A DNA stretch of 64,000 nt from Bacteroides congonensis (GCF_900130125.1 NZ_FQXY01000011.1:248001-312000), one strand, 5' to 3'; counted from the first letter of the stretch, positions 1-8,817 are shown. Translations and numbers: made by a program. Notes: generated from the letters alone by a model not told the origin.

Positions 1-561
1 GCGTACGCGCATGGCGTCACTTTGCACGGTGAACGGCTTGTGGCGGTTTTTCGTTACTTCAAAGTAAGCTTCTCCTTCCAGATGCACATTGCGTTCTTTT
101 TCGGAAAACTCACGCGGATATTTTAAAGTTGCCGAATTGTTCAGCCAGACTTTGGTGCCGTCCGGAAGGACAACTTCTTTCACGATGCCTTCGTTGGCGA
201 CGGCAACCATCATCTCCTGCCCGGTTCCATTCTGATAGAACCAGTATCCGGCTCCGCCACCTATAGCCAATAGCACGACAACGGCAGCCGCGTACCTCAT
301 CCAGCGATGCATACGCCGTATCTTGTTCTGTTTTCCTTTCTCTTCGTCCAGCTTCCTGTAAAGCCGTTTTTCCGCACGGTTCATCCGTCGGCCGTCGGCA
401 TATTGGTCGAACTTACCCAAATGATAAATTTCTTCCATGCGGAATAACTGACGGGCATTTTCTTCCGATTCCTTCATCCAAGTATTGACTTCGATGAGTT
501 CTTCTTCGGAACACTGTCCTGTCAGATATTTGTTGATTATATCTTCACTCAGATTACTCAT
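1..561 (-). CDS. FecR-family anti-sigma factor (3' part cut by window edge)
   Basis: The minus-strand frame opens at ATG 559-561 (MSNLSEDIINKYL...) and is still open at base 1, so the C-terminus is missing. Residues 1-80 form a charged cytoplasmic helical region of the kind that binds ECF sigma factors. A single hydrophobic segment follows near residues 88-108 (YAAAVVVLLAIGGGAGYW). The periplasmic part then begins, with the FecR signature around VVLPDGTKVWLNNSATL and LEGEAYFEV. Known FecR proteins hold the sigma factor inactive until a TonB-dependent receptor signals across the periplasm. It lies 49 bp downstream of the ECF sigma gene on the same strand, so the two are almost certainly co-transcribed. 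A SusC/SusD pair is expected beyond the left edge but cannot be seen. It was identified by direct reading. Confidence 0.9.
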   Translation of the reverse strand, partial: MSNLSEDIINKYLTGQCSEEELIEVNTWMKESEENARQLFRMEEIYHLGKFDQYADGRRMNRAEKRLYRKLDEEKGKQNKIRRMHRWMRYAAAVVVLLAIGGGAGYWFYQNGTGQEMMVAVANEGIVKEVVLPDGTKVWLNNSATLKYPREFSEKERNVHLEGEAYFEVTKNRHKPFTVQSDAMRVR

Positions 562-610
562 TTTCTTCTCCTTCATATTAATAATACAATTCAGAATACA
601 AAAACACTTA

Positions 611-1168
611 TCAATCTCCCCATAAAAATAAGAAAAGAATTATCCAAAGCGGGTCGAGACGACTACGCAAGTACTTCAGGGCCTTGTACATATGAGCTTC
701 TACCGTACGGAGTGAAACGCCGAGGGCATCGGCTATCTCCTTGTTTTTCATTTCGTGCAGATAGCTTAGCTTGAATACTTCTTTGCATTTGTCCGGCAAT
801 TCATTGATTGCGTCGTAGATTTCCTTGCGGAGCTCTCTGTCTTCAATCCGCCGGATAACCTCGTTGTTGTCCGGTTGGTAAAACTCTGCACGCCTTTGGT
901 TGATTTCTTCCATGGCGGCACAGTAGCCGTCTTCCACGTTGCGATGTTTCAAGACATTGAGGGCGCGGGTGTAGACGGCACGATAGAGAAAGGCCTGAAT
1001 CTGGTCGCCTATCTCTATATTGTCTTTCCGTCTCCATAGTTCCACAAATACATCCTGCACCACGTCTTCCGCTTCTTCTTCTCCTACCAGGCGGGTGGCA
1101 TAGAAGATGAGGCTGGGGTAGTACTTGCGAAATAATGTTTTGTAAGTTACATCGAAGTTTTCATTCAT
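611..1168 (-). CDS. ECF-family RNA polymerase sigma factor
   Basis: This is a sigma-70 family ECF factor of about 185 residues. Region 2 is clear (YATRLVGEEEAEDVVQDVF, then ELWRR), and region 4 carries the helix-turn-helix (LPDKCKEVFKLSYLHEM..., then IADALGVSLRTVEAHM). The frame can be extended to a TTG at 1201 that overlaps the stop of the GH92 gene by 4 bp. I prefer ATG 1166-1168 (MNENFDVTYKT), which has a purine-rich GAGAGA just before it. A short hydrophobic tail (WIILFLFLWGD) ends the protein, which is common in Bacteroidota sigma/anti-sigma pairs. By family knowledge it would direct transcription of a linked SusCD-type uptake locus when released by the FecR protein at 1-561. It is unusual in lying directly downstream of the glycosidase. 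Confidence 0.93.
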   Translation of the reverse strand: MNENFDVTYKTLFRKYYPSLIFYATRLVGEEEAEDVVQDVFVELWRRKDNIEIGDQIQAFLYRAVYTRALNVLKHRNVEDGYCAAMEEINQRRAEFYQPDNNEVIRRIEDRELRKEIYDAINELPDKCKEVFKLSYLHEMKNKEIADALGVSLRTVEAHMYKALKYLRSRLDPLWIILFLFLWGD

Positions 1169-1197
1169 TCTCTCGATAGATATTAGTTCAGGTACAC

Positions 1198-3438
1198 TCA
1201 AGGTTTTTGCTCCTCAAATATGACTCCGATTGTTTTTGGGGTGTCGCCCATTTCAAATTCCACGGTGGCTCCACTCATGATTTGTTCATGGGTGATGTAC
1301 GTTTTGTCGTATGGCTGACCGTTTACTTTGATTGATTGTATATAGATATTCTTCTTATTTACATCAGGCGCAAGTATGGTGAAAGTCTTGCCATTGGCAA
1401 GATGCAACTGCATTTCGGGGAATAGGGGAGTACCTATTTCGTACTCTCCGCTGACCGGATTGACCGGATAGAATCCCATCGCGCTGAATACGTACCATGC
1501 AGACATTTGTCCGCAGTCTTCGTTTCCGCAAAGGCCGGCAGGTTCGTTCCTGTAAAGTTCGTTCATTACTTTTGCCACGTAATATTGAGTCCGGTCATTG
1601 AATCCTATCGAGTTGTACAGGTAGATGACGTGATGGCTCGGTTCGTTGCCGTGCGCGTATTGACCGATCATTCCCGTACTGAAAAGCGGAAGTTCTGCGT
1701 CTGCTGCCGGATGATAAGTGAACATGCTGTCCAGCTTTTCGGCAAATCTGTTTTTACCCCCTGTAAGGTCTATCAGCCCGTCAACATCATGCTGCACCGA
1801 CCAGAAATACTGCCATCCGTTGCTTTCACAAATATGCGGTGTATAGTCATCCGCCTTGAAATCTTTAATAAAGTTACCTTTGTCATCCCGTGGTTGCATG
1901 AAAGATGTTGCGGGGTTATAGACGTTCTTATAGTTTTGGGAACGTTTGTAGAATGCGTCTGCAATGTCTTGCTTACCCATCTTCTTGGCCATTTCGGCAA
2001 TGCAGTAATCGTCAAAGGCATATTCCAGCGTTTTGGATAATGACCAGTTTTCAGCGTTGTAGTGGTCGGTCACGTTGTAGGGGATGTATCCCAGTTCCTT
2101 GTAGAGTCCGATGCCGCGGTAGTTGTCGAGGTTGGCGGTTGCTACACAGGCGTCCAATGCTTTTTCTGCGTCAAAGTCGCCGATGCCTTTCAGGTAGGCG
2201 TCTACGATGACAGGGACGGCGTGGTAACCGATCATCATATCCGTTTCACTTCCGTAGAAATTCCATACGGGCAGGCGTCCGTTCTGTTCGTAGAAGGCGA
2301 TGAAGGATTTCACCATGTCGTTGACACGTTCCGGATCGGTGTAGGTGAAGAGCGGATGGGCGGCACGATACGTATCCCACAGGGAGAAAGTACTATAATT
2401 TACCCAACCGTCAGCCTGATGCACTTTCTTGTCGGGGCCGTAATAGGCTCCGTCTACGTCGCTGTAAATGGTAGGAGCAATCATGGAATGATAGAGAGCG
2501 GTATAGAACTTGACTTTGTCGTCCTCGTTGTCGCCTTTTATTTCAATCTTTCCGAGTTGCCGGTTCCAGTTTGCTTTCGTTTTGGCGAGGTATTTGTCGA
2601 AATCGTTTTCGGGCACTTCAGCTTGCAGGTTCTTGGCTGCGCCTTCCATGCTTGTGCCGGAAATAGCTGTGTTTACGAGAATCTGTTCGCCTTCCTTGGT
2701 GTTGAAGTCGAAGCGGGCGATGACGGCTGTGCCGATGCGTCTGTTGTCTTTGATGATGGCAGTAGTATCTAACTCCATTTTCTCAAAAGGACGGGAGAAG
2801 CGGGTGCGGAAGTAGATGTGCTGGTCGCGTGCCCACCCGTTGGAGAAGCGGTAGCCTTGGATGGTGACGGAGTCTACCACTTCGATATGTGAGTCGTTGG
2901 TGAAATCCCAGTTCATAGCTTTCTTCAAGTTTAGGAAGATGGCCGATTGGGCTTCGGGGAAGGTGTAACGCTGGATGCCACAGCGTTCGGTTGCGGTCAG
3001 TTCGACATTGATATTGTAGTCTTTCAAGCGCACTTGATAGTAGCCGGCGTAGGCACTCTCATCCTCATGGGAGAATTTGGAGTGGATGCCCAGCGGAGCT
3101 TCCGCTTCTTTATAAGGCAGGGTGACAGGCATAAAGGAGATGTCGTATAAATCTCCTGCTCCTGTGCCGGAGAGGTGCGTGTGGCTGAATCCGGCAATTG
3201 TGCTGTCCGGATAGAAATAGCCGGAGATACGATCCCAACCGGGAAGCCCGTTGTCAGGGCTGAGTTGTACCATGCCGAAAGGGGCTTGGGCACCCGGATA
3301 GGTGTTTCCGGTGAAGTCTGTTCCGATAAATGGATTTACATAAGACGTGTAATCTGTTTCGTGTTTTTCTTGTGTAGGGGTACAAGAAATTAGCATGCAG
3401 GTTAACAGCAGGCATAGATAAATAGATGTTCTCATCAT
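1198..3438 (-). CDS. GH92 family alpha-mannosidase, lipoprotein
   Basis: This 746-residue protein has a lipoprotein signal (LLLTCMLISC, Cys19), then the GH92 N-terminal beta domain (YVNPFIGTDFTGNTYPGAQ) and the (alpha/alpha)6 catalytic domain. Family hallmarks include the SLWDTYRAAHPL segment, HICESNGWQYFWSVQHD with the expected general-acid Glu, and GNEDCGQMSAWYVFSAMGFY with the expected catalytic Asp. GH92 enzymes are calcium-dependent exo-acting mannosidases that trim N-glycans or yeast mannan; linkage specificity cannot be told from sequence. Length is typical of the family. The lipobox suggests anchoring at the outer membrane or periplasmic face. It is first in an operon with the ECF sigma and FecR genes, so its own product pathway and regulator would be made from one transcript. 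Confidence 0.95.
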   Translation of the reverse strand: MMRTSIYLCLLLTCMLISCTPTQEKHETDYTSYVNPFIGTDFTGNTYPGAQAPFGMVQLSPDNGLPGWDRISGYFYPDSTIAGFSHTHLSGTGAGDLYDISFMPVTLPYKEAEAPLGIHSKFSHEDESAYAGYYQVRLKDYNINVELTATERCGIQRYTFPEAQSAIFLNLKKAMNWDFTNDSHIEVVDSVTIQGYRFSNGWARDQHIYFRTRFSRPFEKMELDTTAIIKDNRRIGTAVIARFDFNTKEGEQILVNTAISGTSMEGAAKNLQAEVPENDFDKYLAKTKANWNRQLGKIEIKGDNEDDKVKFYTALYHSMIAPTIYSDVDGAYYGPDKKVHQADGWVNYSTFSLWDTYRAAHPLFTYTDPERVNDMVKSFIAFYEQNGRLPVWNFYGSETDMMIGYHAVPVIVDAYLKGIGDFDAEKALDACVATANLDNYRGIGLYKELGYIPYNVTDHYNAENWSLSKTLEYAFDDYCIAEMAKKMGKQDIADAFYKRSQNYKNVYNPATSFMQPRDDKGNFIKDFKADDYTPHICESNGWQYFWSVQHDVDGLIDLTGGKNRFAEKLDSMFTYHPAADAELPLFSTGMIGQYAHGNEPSHHVIYLYNSIGFNDRTQYYVAKVMNELYRNEPAGLCGNEDCGQMSAWYVFSAMGFYPVNPVSGEYEIGTPLFPEMQLHLANGKTFTILAPDVNKKNIYIQSIKVNGQPYDKTYITHEQIMSGATVEFEMGDTPKTIGVIFEEQKP

Positions 3439-3504
3439 TCTTCAGGTATTAGTGATTACTTATTTTAGTTATTTGAAGGATAAGAAAAATAATTAATCTG
3501 TTTG

Positions 3505-3512
3505 CAAAGGTA
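3505..3512 (-). promoter_or_regulatory. Bacteroides -7 box upstream of the GH92 operon
   Basis: Reverse complement reads TACCTTTG, a match to TAnnTTTG, about 67 bases before the GH92 start. No clear TTTG -33 box is seen at the usual 19-21 base spacing, so the promoter may be weak or activator dependent. Confidence 0.55.
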
Positions 3513-3544
3513 GAAAAAAATGTGACATACTGGCGGATTGGACA

Positions 3545-3594
3545 TGAAAAAAGCGTGTCTTAAAGTAGTTTCTACCTTGAGACACGCTTTTTCT
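3545..3594 (-). terminator. Terminator after alaS
   Basis: An inverted repeat (AAAGCGTGTCT at 3549-3560 against AGACACGCTTT at 3580-3590) is followed on the minus strand by a T run. It lies about 20 bp past the alaS stop and separates it from the GH92 operon. A T run on the plus side too makes it potentially bidirectional. Confidence 0.85.
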
Positions 3595-3610
3595 TTTAAT
3601 TTATTAACTC

Positions 3611-6229
3611 TTAGATTCCTGCGAGTTCCAGTACCTTTTCGACTGCCGCATTCAATCCGTCGGCATTCTTACCGCCGGCAGTAGCGAAGTGAGGCTGACC
3701 GCCACCGCCACCTTGAATCAGTTTGGCAGCTTCTTTCACCAGATTACCTGCTTTTAGACCGGTTGCTACCAGGTTGTCACTCAGCATCACTGTCAGCATC
3801 GGCTTGCCGTTGTCTATGCTTCCGGCTACGAAGAACAGGTTTTCTGTAATCTCGCCACGAAGTTGGAAAGCGATGTTCTTCACTACTTCTGCCGGTAGCG
3901 GAGAACAGAACTTGATAACTTTGACACCGTGAACTTCCTGTATATTCTTCAATAGTCTTTCTTTCAGGGCAGCTTCCTTTTCTTTCATGAAGTCTTCCAC
4001 CTGTTTCTTCAGTCCTGCGTTTTCGTCAATATATTTGCGGATAGCAATACCCAAGTCAGGAGCATTGTTGAAGAGAGCTTTCAAGTCACTAAGTGTATCT
4101 TGGATAGTGTCCAACAATTCCTCTACGCGTGCTCCGGTATATGCTTCGATACGGCGGACACCGGCAGCGACTGAACTTTCCGACATGATTTTCACCATAC
4201 CGATATTTCCGGTTGCAGCCACGTGCGTACCACCGCAGAATTCGATAGAAGAACCGAACTGGATAACACGTACTTTGTCGCCATACTTTTCACCGAAAAG
4301 AGCGATAGCGCCCAGTTCCTTGGCTTCCTCGATAGGAATATTGCGATATTCTTTCAGAGGAATATTAGCGCGGATTCTTGCGTTAACGATATGTTCTACT
4401 TTGCGGAGCTCTTCGTCAGTCACTTTCTGGAAGTGGGAGAAGTCGAAACGTAATGAATCCGGTGTCACCAATGAACCTTTCTGCTCGATATGTTCACCCA
4501 GGACTTCACGCAGGGCAGCATCCAGCAAGTGGGTTGCCGAGTGGTTGGCTGCACAGGCAGCACGTTTGTCGGTGTCTACACAAGCCATCATCGGAGCTTC
4601 CGGATGTTCGGGCAACTTTTTGGTAATATGTATCGGAAGGTTGTTTTCTTTCTTGGTGTCCACTACTTCAATCGTCTCGAACTCGCTTACCAATACACCG
4701 GTATCACCTACCTGACCACCGCTTTCCGCATAGAACGGAGTATAGTCAAGTACAATCTGATACAATGTCTGGTTCTTCTGCTTGATTTGACGATAGCGAA
4801 GGATGGAAGCCTCGTATTCTGTATAGTCGTAACCGACGAATTCGGTTGTTCCTTCTTTCAGCGTAATCCAGTCACCTGTTTCGATGGCGGCAGCATTGCG
4901 GGCACGCTGTTTCTGCTGCTGCATTTCTTCGTTGAACTCCTCGATGTTGACAGTCATTCCGTTTTCGCGGAGAATCAATTCTGTCAGGTCGAGCGGGAAA
5001 CCGAATGTATCATATAAGGTAAAGGCGTCTTTACCGCTGATTTCTGTCTTTCCTGCCGCTTTCGTATCTTCCATGGTCTTGTCGAGCAAGCGGATACCTG
5101 TCTCCAGTGTGCGCAGGAATGATTCTTCTTCTTCCTTGATTACTTTTTCAATCAGTGTCTTTTGTGCAATCAGTTCAGGATAAGCGTCTCCCATGTTGTC
5201 GATAAGCACGGGCAGCAGTTTGTACATGAACGCCTGTTTCTGTCCGAGGAACGTATATCCGTAACGAACGGCACGGCGAAGGATACGACGGATTACATAA
5301 CCCGCTTTGGCGTTGGACGGCAACTGACCGTCTGTGATAGAGAAAGCAATCGTACGGATATGGTCGGCAATCACGCGCATGGCGATGTCCTGCTGCTTGT
5401 CTTTTCCGTATTCCGTGTTTGACATGGCTGCGATAGCTTTCAGCATCGGCTGGAACACGTCTGTATCGTAATTGGAAGTCTTGCCTTGCAATGCCATGCA
5501 CAAGCGTTCGAATCCCATACCGGTGTCGATCACTTTGGCAGGAAGCGGTTCGAGAGAGCCGTCTGCCTTACGGTTGTATTGCATGAACACAAGGTTCCAG
5601 ATTTCAATCACCTGCGGATGGTCATGGTTTACGAGGTCACGACCAGAGATTTTGGCACGTTCTTCTGCCGGACGAAGGTCGATGTGGATTTCGGAACAAG
5701 GTCCACAAGGGCCTGTATCACCCATCTCCCAAAAGTTGTCGTGTTTGTTACCATTGATGATATGGTCTTTCGGCAGGAATTGTTCCCAGTAAGAAGCGGC
5801 TTCGTCGTCACGGCTCAGTCCTTCTTCGGGGCTTCCTTCGAATACGGTGGCGTAAAGATGTTCCGGATTCAGTTTCAATACGTCTACCAGATATTCCCAA
5901 GCCCAGTTGATGGCTTCTTTCTTGAAGTAGTCACCGAATGACCAGTTGCCGAGCATCTCGAACATGGTGTGGTGGTATGTATCGTGTCCTACTTCTTCCA
6001 GGTCATTGTGCTTTCCGCTTACGCGCAAGCATTTCTGAGAGTCCGCGACTCTTTGGTATTTCGCCGGGTGGTTACCCAAAATAATATCTTTAAACTGGTT
6101 CATACCCGCGTTGGTAAACATCAGGGTAGGGTCGTCTTTTATCACCATGGGAGCCGACGGAACGATGTGGTGTCCTTTCGACTCGAAGAAATTCTTGAAT
6201 GAATCTCTGATTTCTTTTGCAGTCAACAT
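3611..6229 (-). CDS. alaS: Alanyl-tRNA synthetase
   Basis: This 872-residue class II synthetase attaches alanine to tRNA-Ala in the cytoplasm. The N-terminal aminoacylation domain starts with the family signature (MLTAKEIRDSFKNFFESKGH) and contains FTNAGMNQFK and GNWSFGDYFKK. The editing domain has the zinc/hydrolysis motif NHSATHLL near residue 563 and the matching CGGTHV near residue 664. The C-Ala/DHHA1 region ends with the glycine-rich GGGGGQPHFATAGG. Length is typical. The gene is divergent from the element integrase gene. Before the element inserted, it would have been divergent from the M23 peptidase gene at 24477. Its promoter overlaps the element's left attachment repeat. Confidence 0.98.
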   Translation of the reverse strand: MLTAKEIRDSFKNFFESKGHHIVPSAPMVIKDDPTLMFTNAGMNQFKDIILGNHPAKYQRVADSQKCLRVSGKHNDLEEVGHDTYHHTMFEMLGNWSFGDYFKKEAINWAWEYLVDVLKLNPEHLYATVFEGSPEEGLSRDDEAASYWEQFLPKDHIINGNKHDNFWEMGDTGPCGPCSEIHIDLRPAEERAKISGRDLVNHDHPQVIEIWNLVFMQYNRKADGSLEPLPAKVIDTGMGFERLCMALQGKTSNYDTDVFQPMLKAIAAMSNTEYGKDKQQDIAMRVIADHIRTIAFSITDGQLPSNAKAGYVIRRILRRAVRYGYTFLGQKQAFMYKLLPVLIDNMGDAYPELIAQKTLIEKVIKEEEESFLRTLETGIRLLDKTMEDTKAAGKTEISGKDAFTLYDTFGFPLDLTELILRENGMTVNIEEFNEEMQQQKQRARNAAAIETGDWITLKEGTTEFVGYDYTEYEASILRYRQIKQKNQTLYQIVLDYTPFYAESGGQVGDTGVLVSEFETIEVVDTKKENNLPIHITKKLPEHPEAPMMACVDTDKRAACAANHSATHLLDAALREVLGEHIEQKGSLVTPDSLRFDFSHFQKVTDEELRKVEHIVNARIRANIPLKEYRNIPIEEAKELGAIALFGEKYGDKVRVIQFGSSIEFCGGTHVAATGNIGMVKIMSESSVAAGVRRIEAYTGARVEELLDTIQDTLSDLKALFNNAPDLGIAIRKYIDENAGLKKQVEDFMKEKEAALKERLLKNIQEVHGVKVIKFCSPLPAEVVKNIAFQLRGEITENLFFVAGSIDNGKPMLTVMLSDNLVATGLKAGNLVKEAAKLIQGGGGGQPHFATAGGKNADGLNAAVEKVLELAGI

Positions 6230-6276
6230 ATCTTCTATATATCTATCGTTGAGGTTAATATTCTCAAAAAACTGTG

Positions 6277-6307
6277 CAAAGATAGCGTGTTTTTACGATA
6301 TAGCAAA
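6277..6307 (-). promoter_or_regulatory. alaS promoter, spanning the element junction
   Basis: On the minus strand TATCTTTG (6277-6284) is the -7 box, and TTTG (6304-6307) lies exactly 19 bases upstream. The -7 box and first spacer bases are in the direct repeat, while the -33 box lies inside the element. The element therefore appears to supply half of the promoter of an essential gene. Confidence 0.7.
6278..6295. repeat. Left attachment repeat (18-bp core) of integrative element
   Basis: The sequence aaagatagcgtgttttta occurs here and again, identically and in the same orientation, at 24419-24436. The copies flank an AT-rich block that starts with a tyrosine recombinase gene, as expected for duplicated att cores. 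Confidence 0.85.
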
Positions 6308-6370
6308 AGTTTGTTTCAATATATTGTGCAAGGGGTTACAATACGGACATACCTTCTAAAATATCTCATT

Positions 6371-6415
6371 AATAACCAAATGTAATAACCGATTTTAATA
6401 ACGTTTGGTAATAAC
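6371..6415. promoter_or_regulatory. Candidate integrase arm-type sites, left end
   Basis: Four close copies of an AATAAC core (aataaccaaa, aataaccgatt, aataacg, aataac) sit between the left att core and the integrase start. The 11-mer aataaccgatt also occurs at the right end (24377-24387). Arm-binding by the integrase is inferred from position and repetition only. Confidence 0.45.
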
Positions 6416-6419
6416 AAAG

Positions 6420-8276
6420 ATGAGCGAACAGGTATTTTTAGATTTCAGTTTGAATTTCAATTTGCGGCAGACAAAGAAGAATATGCCAACCATTATTTAT
6501 GCCCTGTTTACCTTTAGAGGGAGACAATACAAGGTCAATATTGGCGCCAAGGTTTATCCAACGCAATGGAATAAGCGGAAACAGATAGCCACCATTAGCA
6601 ACGGGCAAACAAGATTGGATAATCGCAATAATGAGATAGTCAATAAAAAAATAAGGTCGCTTCTTGCTATCTTTGAAGCGAAGAAGAATTATCTTTGTGA
6701 GAACTTGGAAAGGATAGATTTTCTTTTTGAGGAAATTAGGCAAGCTATTAATCCTAAATTGAAATGTCGTAATTATATGGAGAAAGAAATACATTTATCA
6801 GCAACTCTGGTATTTAGAAAAATGGTGGATAAGTATGTGAAGGAAGATAGTAGTAAGAAAATATATCTAGGTTATATTAGTGCTTTTGAAGCTTTCTTGA
6901 AAGTTAAAAATATTCCTAACCGCTTATCCGTTATTAATGGAGATGTTTTAACTGATTATCAACAATATTTATTGGACTTGAATCCTCGTCGTATAGCAAC
7001 GCATCTAAACAAAATAAAAGGTATCAGAACATTAATCAATCATGCTAATAGAGACAAAGAGATAAAAGCTAATATAAATATAAATTCTTTTGTTGCTATC
7101 AGAGATGAACGTTCTAAAGAACAGAAGAAAAGTAAACAAGTTCCATTAACAGAAAAGCAATTACTCGCTATATATAACTATACAAATTTAAAACCTAGGG
7201 AAGTAGAAGCCAGAGATTTGTTTATTTGTCAATGCTTGTTAGGACAGCGTATTTCAGATTTACCTAAAATATTTAAAGGAGAATATGCTATAACCAGATT
7301 GGACGATGAAAATGAAGTAATTTCATTTGCTGTTCAGAAGACTAGGGAAGAAGCTACATTGTATCTCTTTCCTGTAGTGAAAGAAATATTAGAGAGGTAT
7401 AAGCAAACAGGTTTTAAGCATATAGATTTACTTATAGAAGATGAGAAGGTAGTCAGGAGAAATGAGGCTAAACTGAATAGAACTATAAAACAGGTCTGTA
7501 AAAAAGTTGGATTGGATAGTGATGTTATTTATGTTGAACAGATTGGGGAAGATGTAGTTGAAAAGAAAAAGAAACTATTTGAAATGATTCATACTCATAT
7601 TGCAAGACATACTTTTATCACTTTGATGTGTCGTTTGGGTGTATCAAAAGAAGATGTTATAATAGCAACTGCGCATACAGATACCACAATGATAGACGAT
7701 GTTTATTTGCACGAAACTGTAAATGACAAAGGGACAAGGCTCATTAATTCTTTAAAGAAAATCAAAGGTAGTACATTATTCAAGATTGAAGAGGCAAATA
7801 ACATAGTAGATACTACTCTGAATAAAGAAGAAGCAGTTAAGAAACCAAATTCAACTGAAAGCGTAACTAATAATATCACCTTCGATACTCTGTTAGACAC
7901 TCAATTTTTTGCGTCTAAAATCAATAAGGCTGTTGAACTACAATCACAGGTAGGTCATTTGAAAAATGGGAAACTGTGTAGCTATGACAATGAAATCAAT
8001 TCCCTTATAAGTGAGATAGAAAAATTTTCCCAATCTTCCACTTCTGATTCTGATGTGGCAAAACAATATGTGAAACAGTTATCTGTTGGGAAGCAATCAG
8101 ACTTGCATGACAGTTTTAGAGAAATGATTGTCAAATGCGTTAAGATTGGTATCAGTAAGGATGCAATTATGCAGTTTATCAATAAGGCTTTGGAAATAGG
8201 CTTGTTGGATAATGAAAGATTCACCAATATAAAAGAAATCACTACAGCCTTATTGGATAAAAGAAACAAGGGCTGA
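6420..8276 (+). CDS. Tyrosine recombinase (element integrase), large form
   Basis: From ATG 6420 the protein is about 618 residues. A TTG at 6405 extends the frame by five codons but is less likely. Residues 1-110 resemble the Arm-DNA-binding beta domain of Bacteroidota integrases (IIYALFTFRGRQYKVNIGAK, then PTQWNKRKQ). A SAM-like core-binding domain follows, then the catalytic domain with Arg in LLGQRISDL (about residue 275), Lys in VQKTREEA, HIARHTF (about 394), AHTDTTM (about 418) and Tyr in DVYLHE (about 429). All catalytic residues are present. The 180-residue C-terminal extension after the catalytic Tyr is unusual, as these integrases normally end near 400-430 residues. It lies 125 bp inside the left att repeat and probably integrates and excises the element. 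Confidence 0.92.
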   Translation: MSEQVFLDFSLNFNLRQTKKNMPTIIYALFTFRGRQYKVNIGAKVYPTQWNKRKQIATISNGQTRLDNRNNEIVNKKIRSLLAIFEAKKNYLCENLERIDFLFEEIRQAINPKLKCRNYMEKEIHLSATLVFRKMVDKYVKEDSSKKIYLGYISAFEAFLKVKNIPNRLSVINGDVLTDYQQYLLDLNPRRIATHLNKIKGIRTLINHANRDKEIKANININSFVAIRDERSKEQKKSKQVPLTEKQLLAIYNYTNLKPREVEARDLFICQCLLGQRISDLPKIFKGEYAITRLDDENEVISFAVQKTREEATLYLFPVVKEILERYKQTGFKHIDLLIEDEKVVRRNEAKLNRTIKQVCKKVGLDSDVIYVEQIGEDVVEKKKKLFEMIHTHIARHTFITLMCRLGVSKEDVIIATAHTDTTMIDDVYLHETVNDKGTRLINSLKKIKGSTLFKIEEANNIVDTTLNKEEAVKKPNSTESVTNNITFDTLLDTQFFASKINKAVELQSQVGHLKNGKLCSYDNEINSLISEIEKFSQSSTSDSDVAKQYVKQLSVGKQSDLHDSFREMIVKCVKIGISKDAIMQFINKALEIGLLDNERFTNIKEITTALLDKRNKG

Positions 8277-8322
8277 CAAGTTTTCGAGGAAATCAAGGTT
8301 TCCGGTAAGTCTGAACATCATA

Positions 8323-8358
8323 TTCTCCCCGAACAGCCACGGTTATGGGGAGAACTTT
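8323..8358 (+). terminator. Terminator after integrase gene
   Basis: TTCTCCCC (8323-8330) pairs with GGGGAGAA (8347-8354) and is followed by CTTTT, 47 bp past the integrase stop. Confidence 0.6.
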
Positions 8359-8406
8359 TGCTTCATCGCATCCTCAACTCAAATATTCCACAATTTCGAC
8401 TTGTCG

Positions 8407-8438
8407 TTTGGTGATGCAGTCGGAACTTTATACCTTTG
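8407..8438 (+). promoter_or_regulatory. Consensus Bacteroides promoter for the small gene at 8515
   Basis: TTTG (8407-8410), a 20-base spacer and TACCTTTG (8431-8438) match the Bacteroides -33/-7 consensus fully. The predicted start of transcription is about 70 bases before ATG 8515. Confidence 0.8.
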
Positions 8439-8514
8439 CAACGTGATTGAAGGTCAGAAATGACCGAGTTTCTCATCACCCAGATTCACTACTACAAACC
8501 TAAATCTACTCCAA

Positions 8515-8688
8515 ATGAAAGAACTGACCTACGCTGACATTCGTAAAATGGCACTAGAGCACGGTATCAAGGACACAAGGCTTCACATTGGGCTTTGGGC
8601 TACTGACCGATACATCAAAATGCGCAAAATGGTTCAAGGTAAGACGTATACAGTTTACCTACCGCATCATAAACAGGAACAGGAATGA
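8515..8688 (+). CDS. Small protein, paralogue of the 9300 gene product
   Basis: This is a 57-residue basic protein (MKELTYADIRKMALEHGIKD...GKTYTVYLPHHKQEQE). I do not recognise a named family. It aligns along its whole length with the 67-residue product at 9300: ELTYADIRKMALEHGIKD matches EFSFEELRRLALAHQVKD, LHIGLWA matches VIGIWA, and KTYTVYLP matches KVYTVYIK. The conservation between two copies in one element, together with the consensus promoter upstream, argues that it is expressed. The alternation of an amphipathic helix, a short strand (IGLWA) and a basic YTVY strand suggests a small DNA- or RNA-binding fold, but that is inference. Confidence 0.7.
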   Translation: MKELTYADIRKMALEHGIKDTRLHIGLWATDRYIKMRKMVQGKTYTVYLPHHKQEQE

Positions 8689-8785
8689 TTTTCGAGTTAC
8701 AAACCTGCCACCAAGCTAGCGGAAGAGGGCATATCTTCACTTCATAAAGCTCTCAACACTAAGTTTAAAGAATGTTTACGAAGCG

Positions 8786-8817
8786 TTTGGACACCTCACC
8801 GAAGTGCAGTATCTTTG
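8786..8817 (+). promoter_or_regulatory. Consensus Bacteroides promoter for the 8959-10032 genes
   Basis: TTTG (8786-8789), a 20-base spacer and TATCTTTG (8810-8817) match the consensus. Together with 8407-8438 it forms a pair of near-identical promoters 380 bp apart, each preceding one copy of the paralogous small-protein family. The mRNA leader to 8959 would be about 135 bases. Confidence 0.8.

Noticed and set aside
1507..3393. Plus-strand ORFs opposite the GH92 gene
   Set aside because: They are mirror frames of a strongly coding minus-strand gene with no start signals or family match. The same applies to frames opposite alaS, spoT, ftsH, the macroglobulin and GH2 genes.
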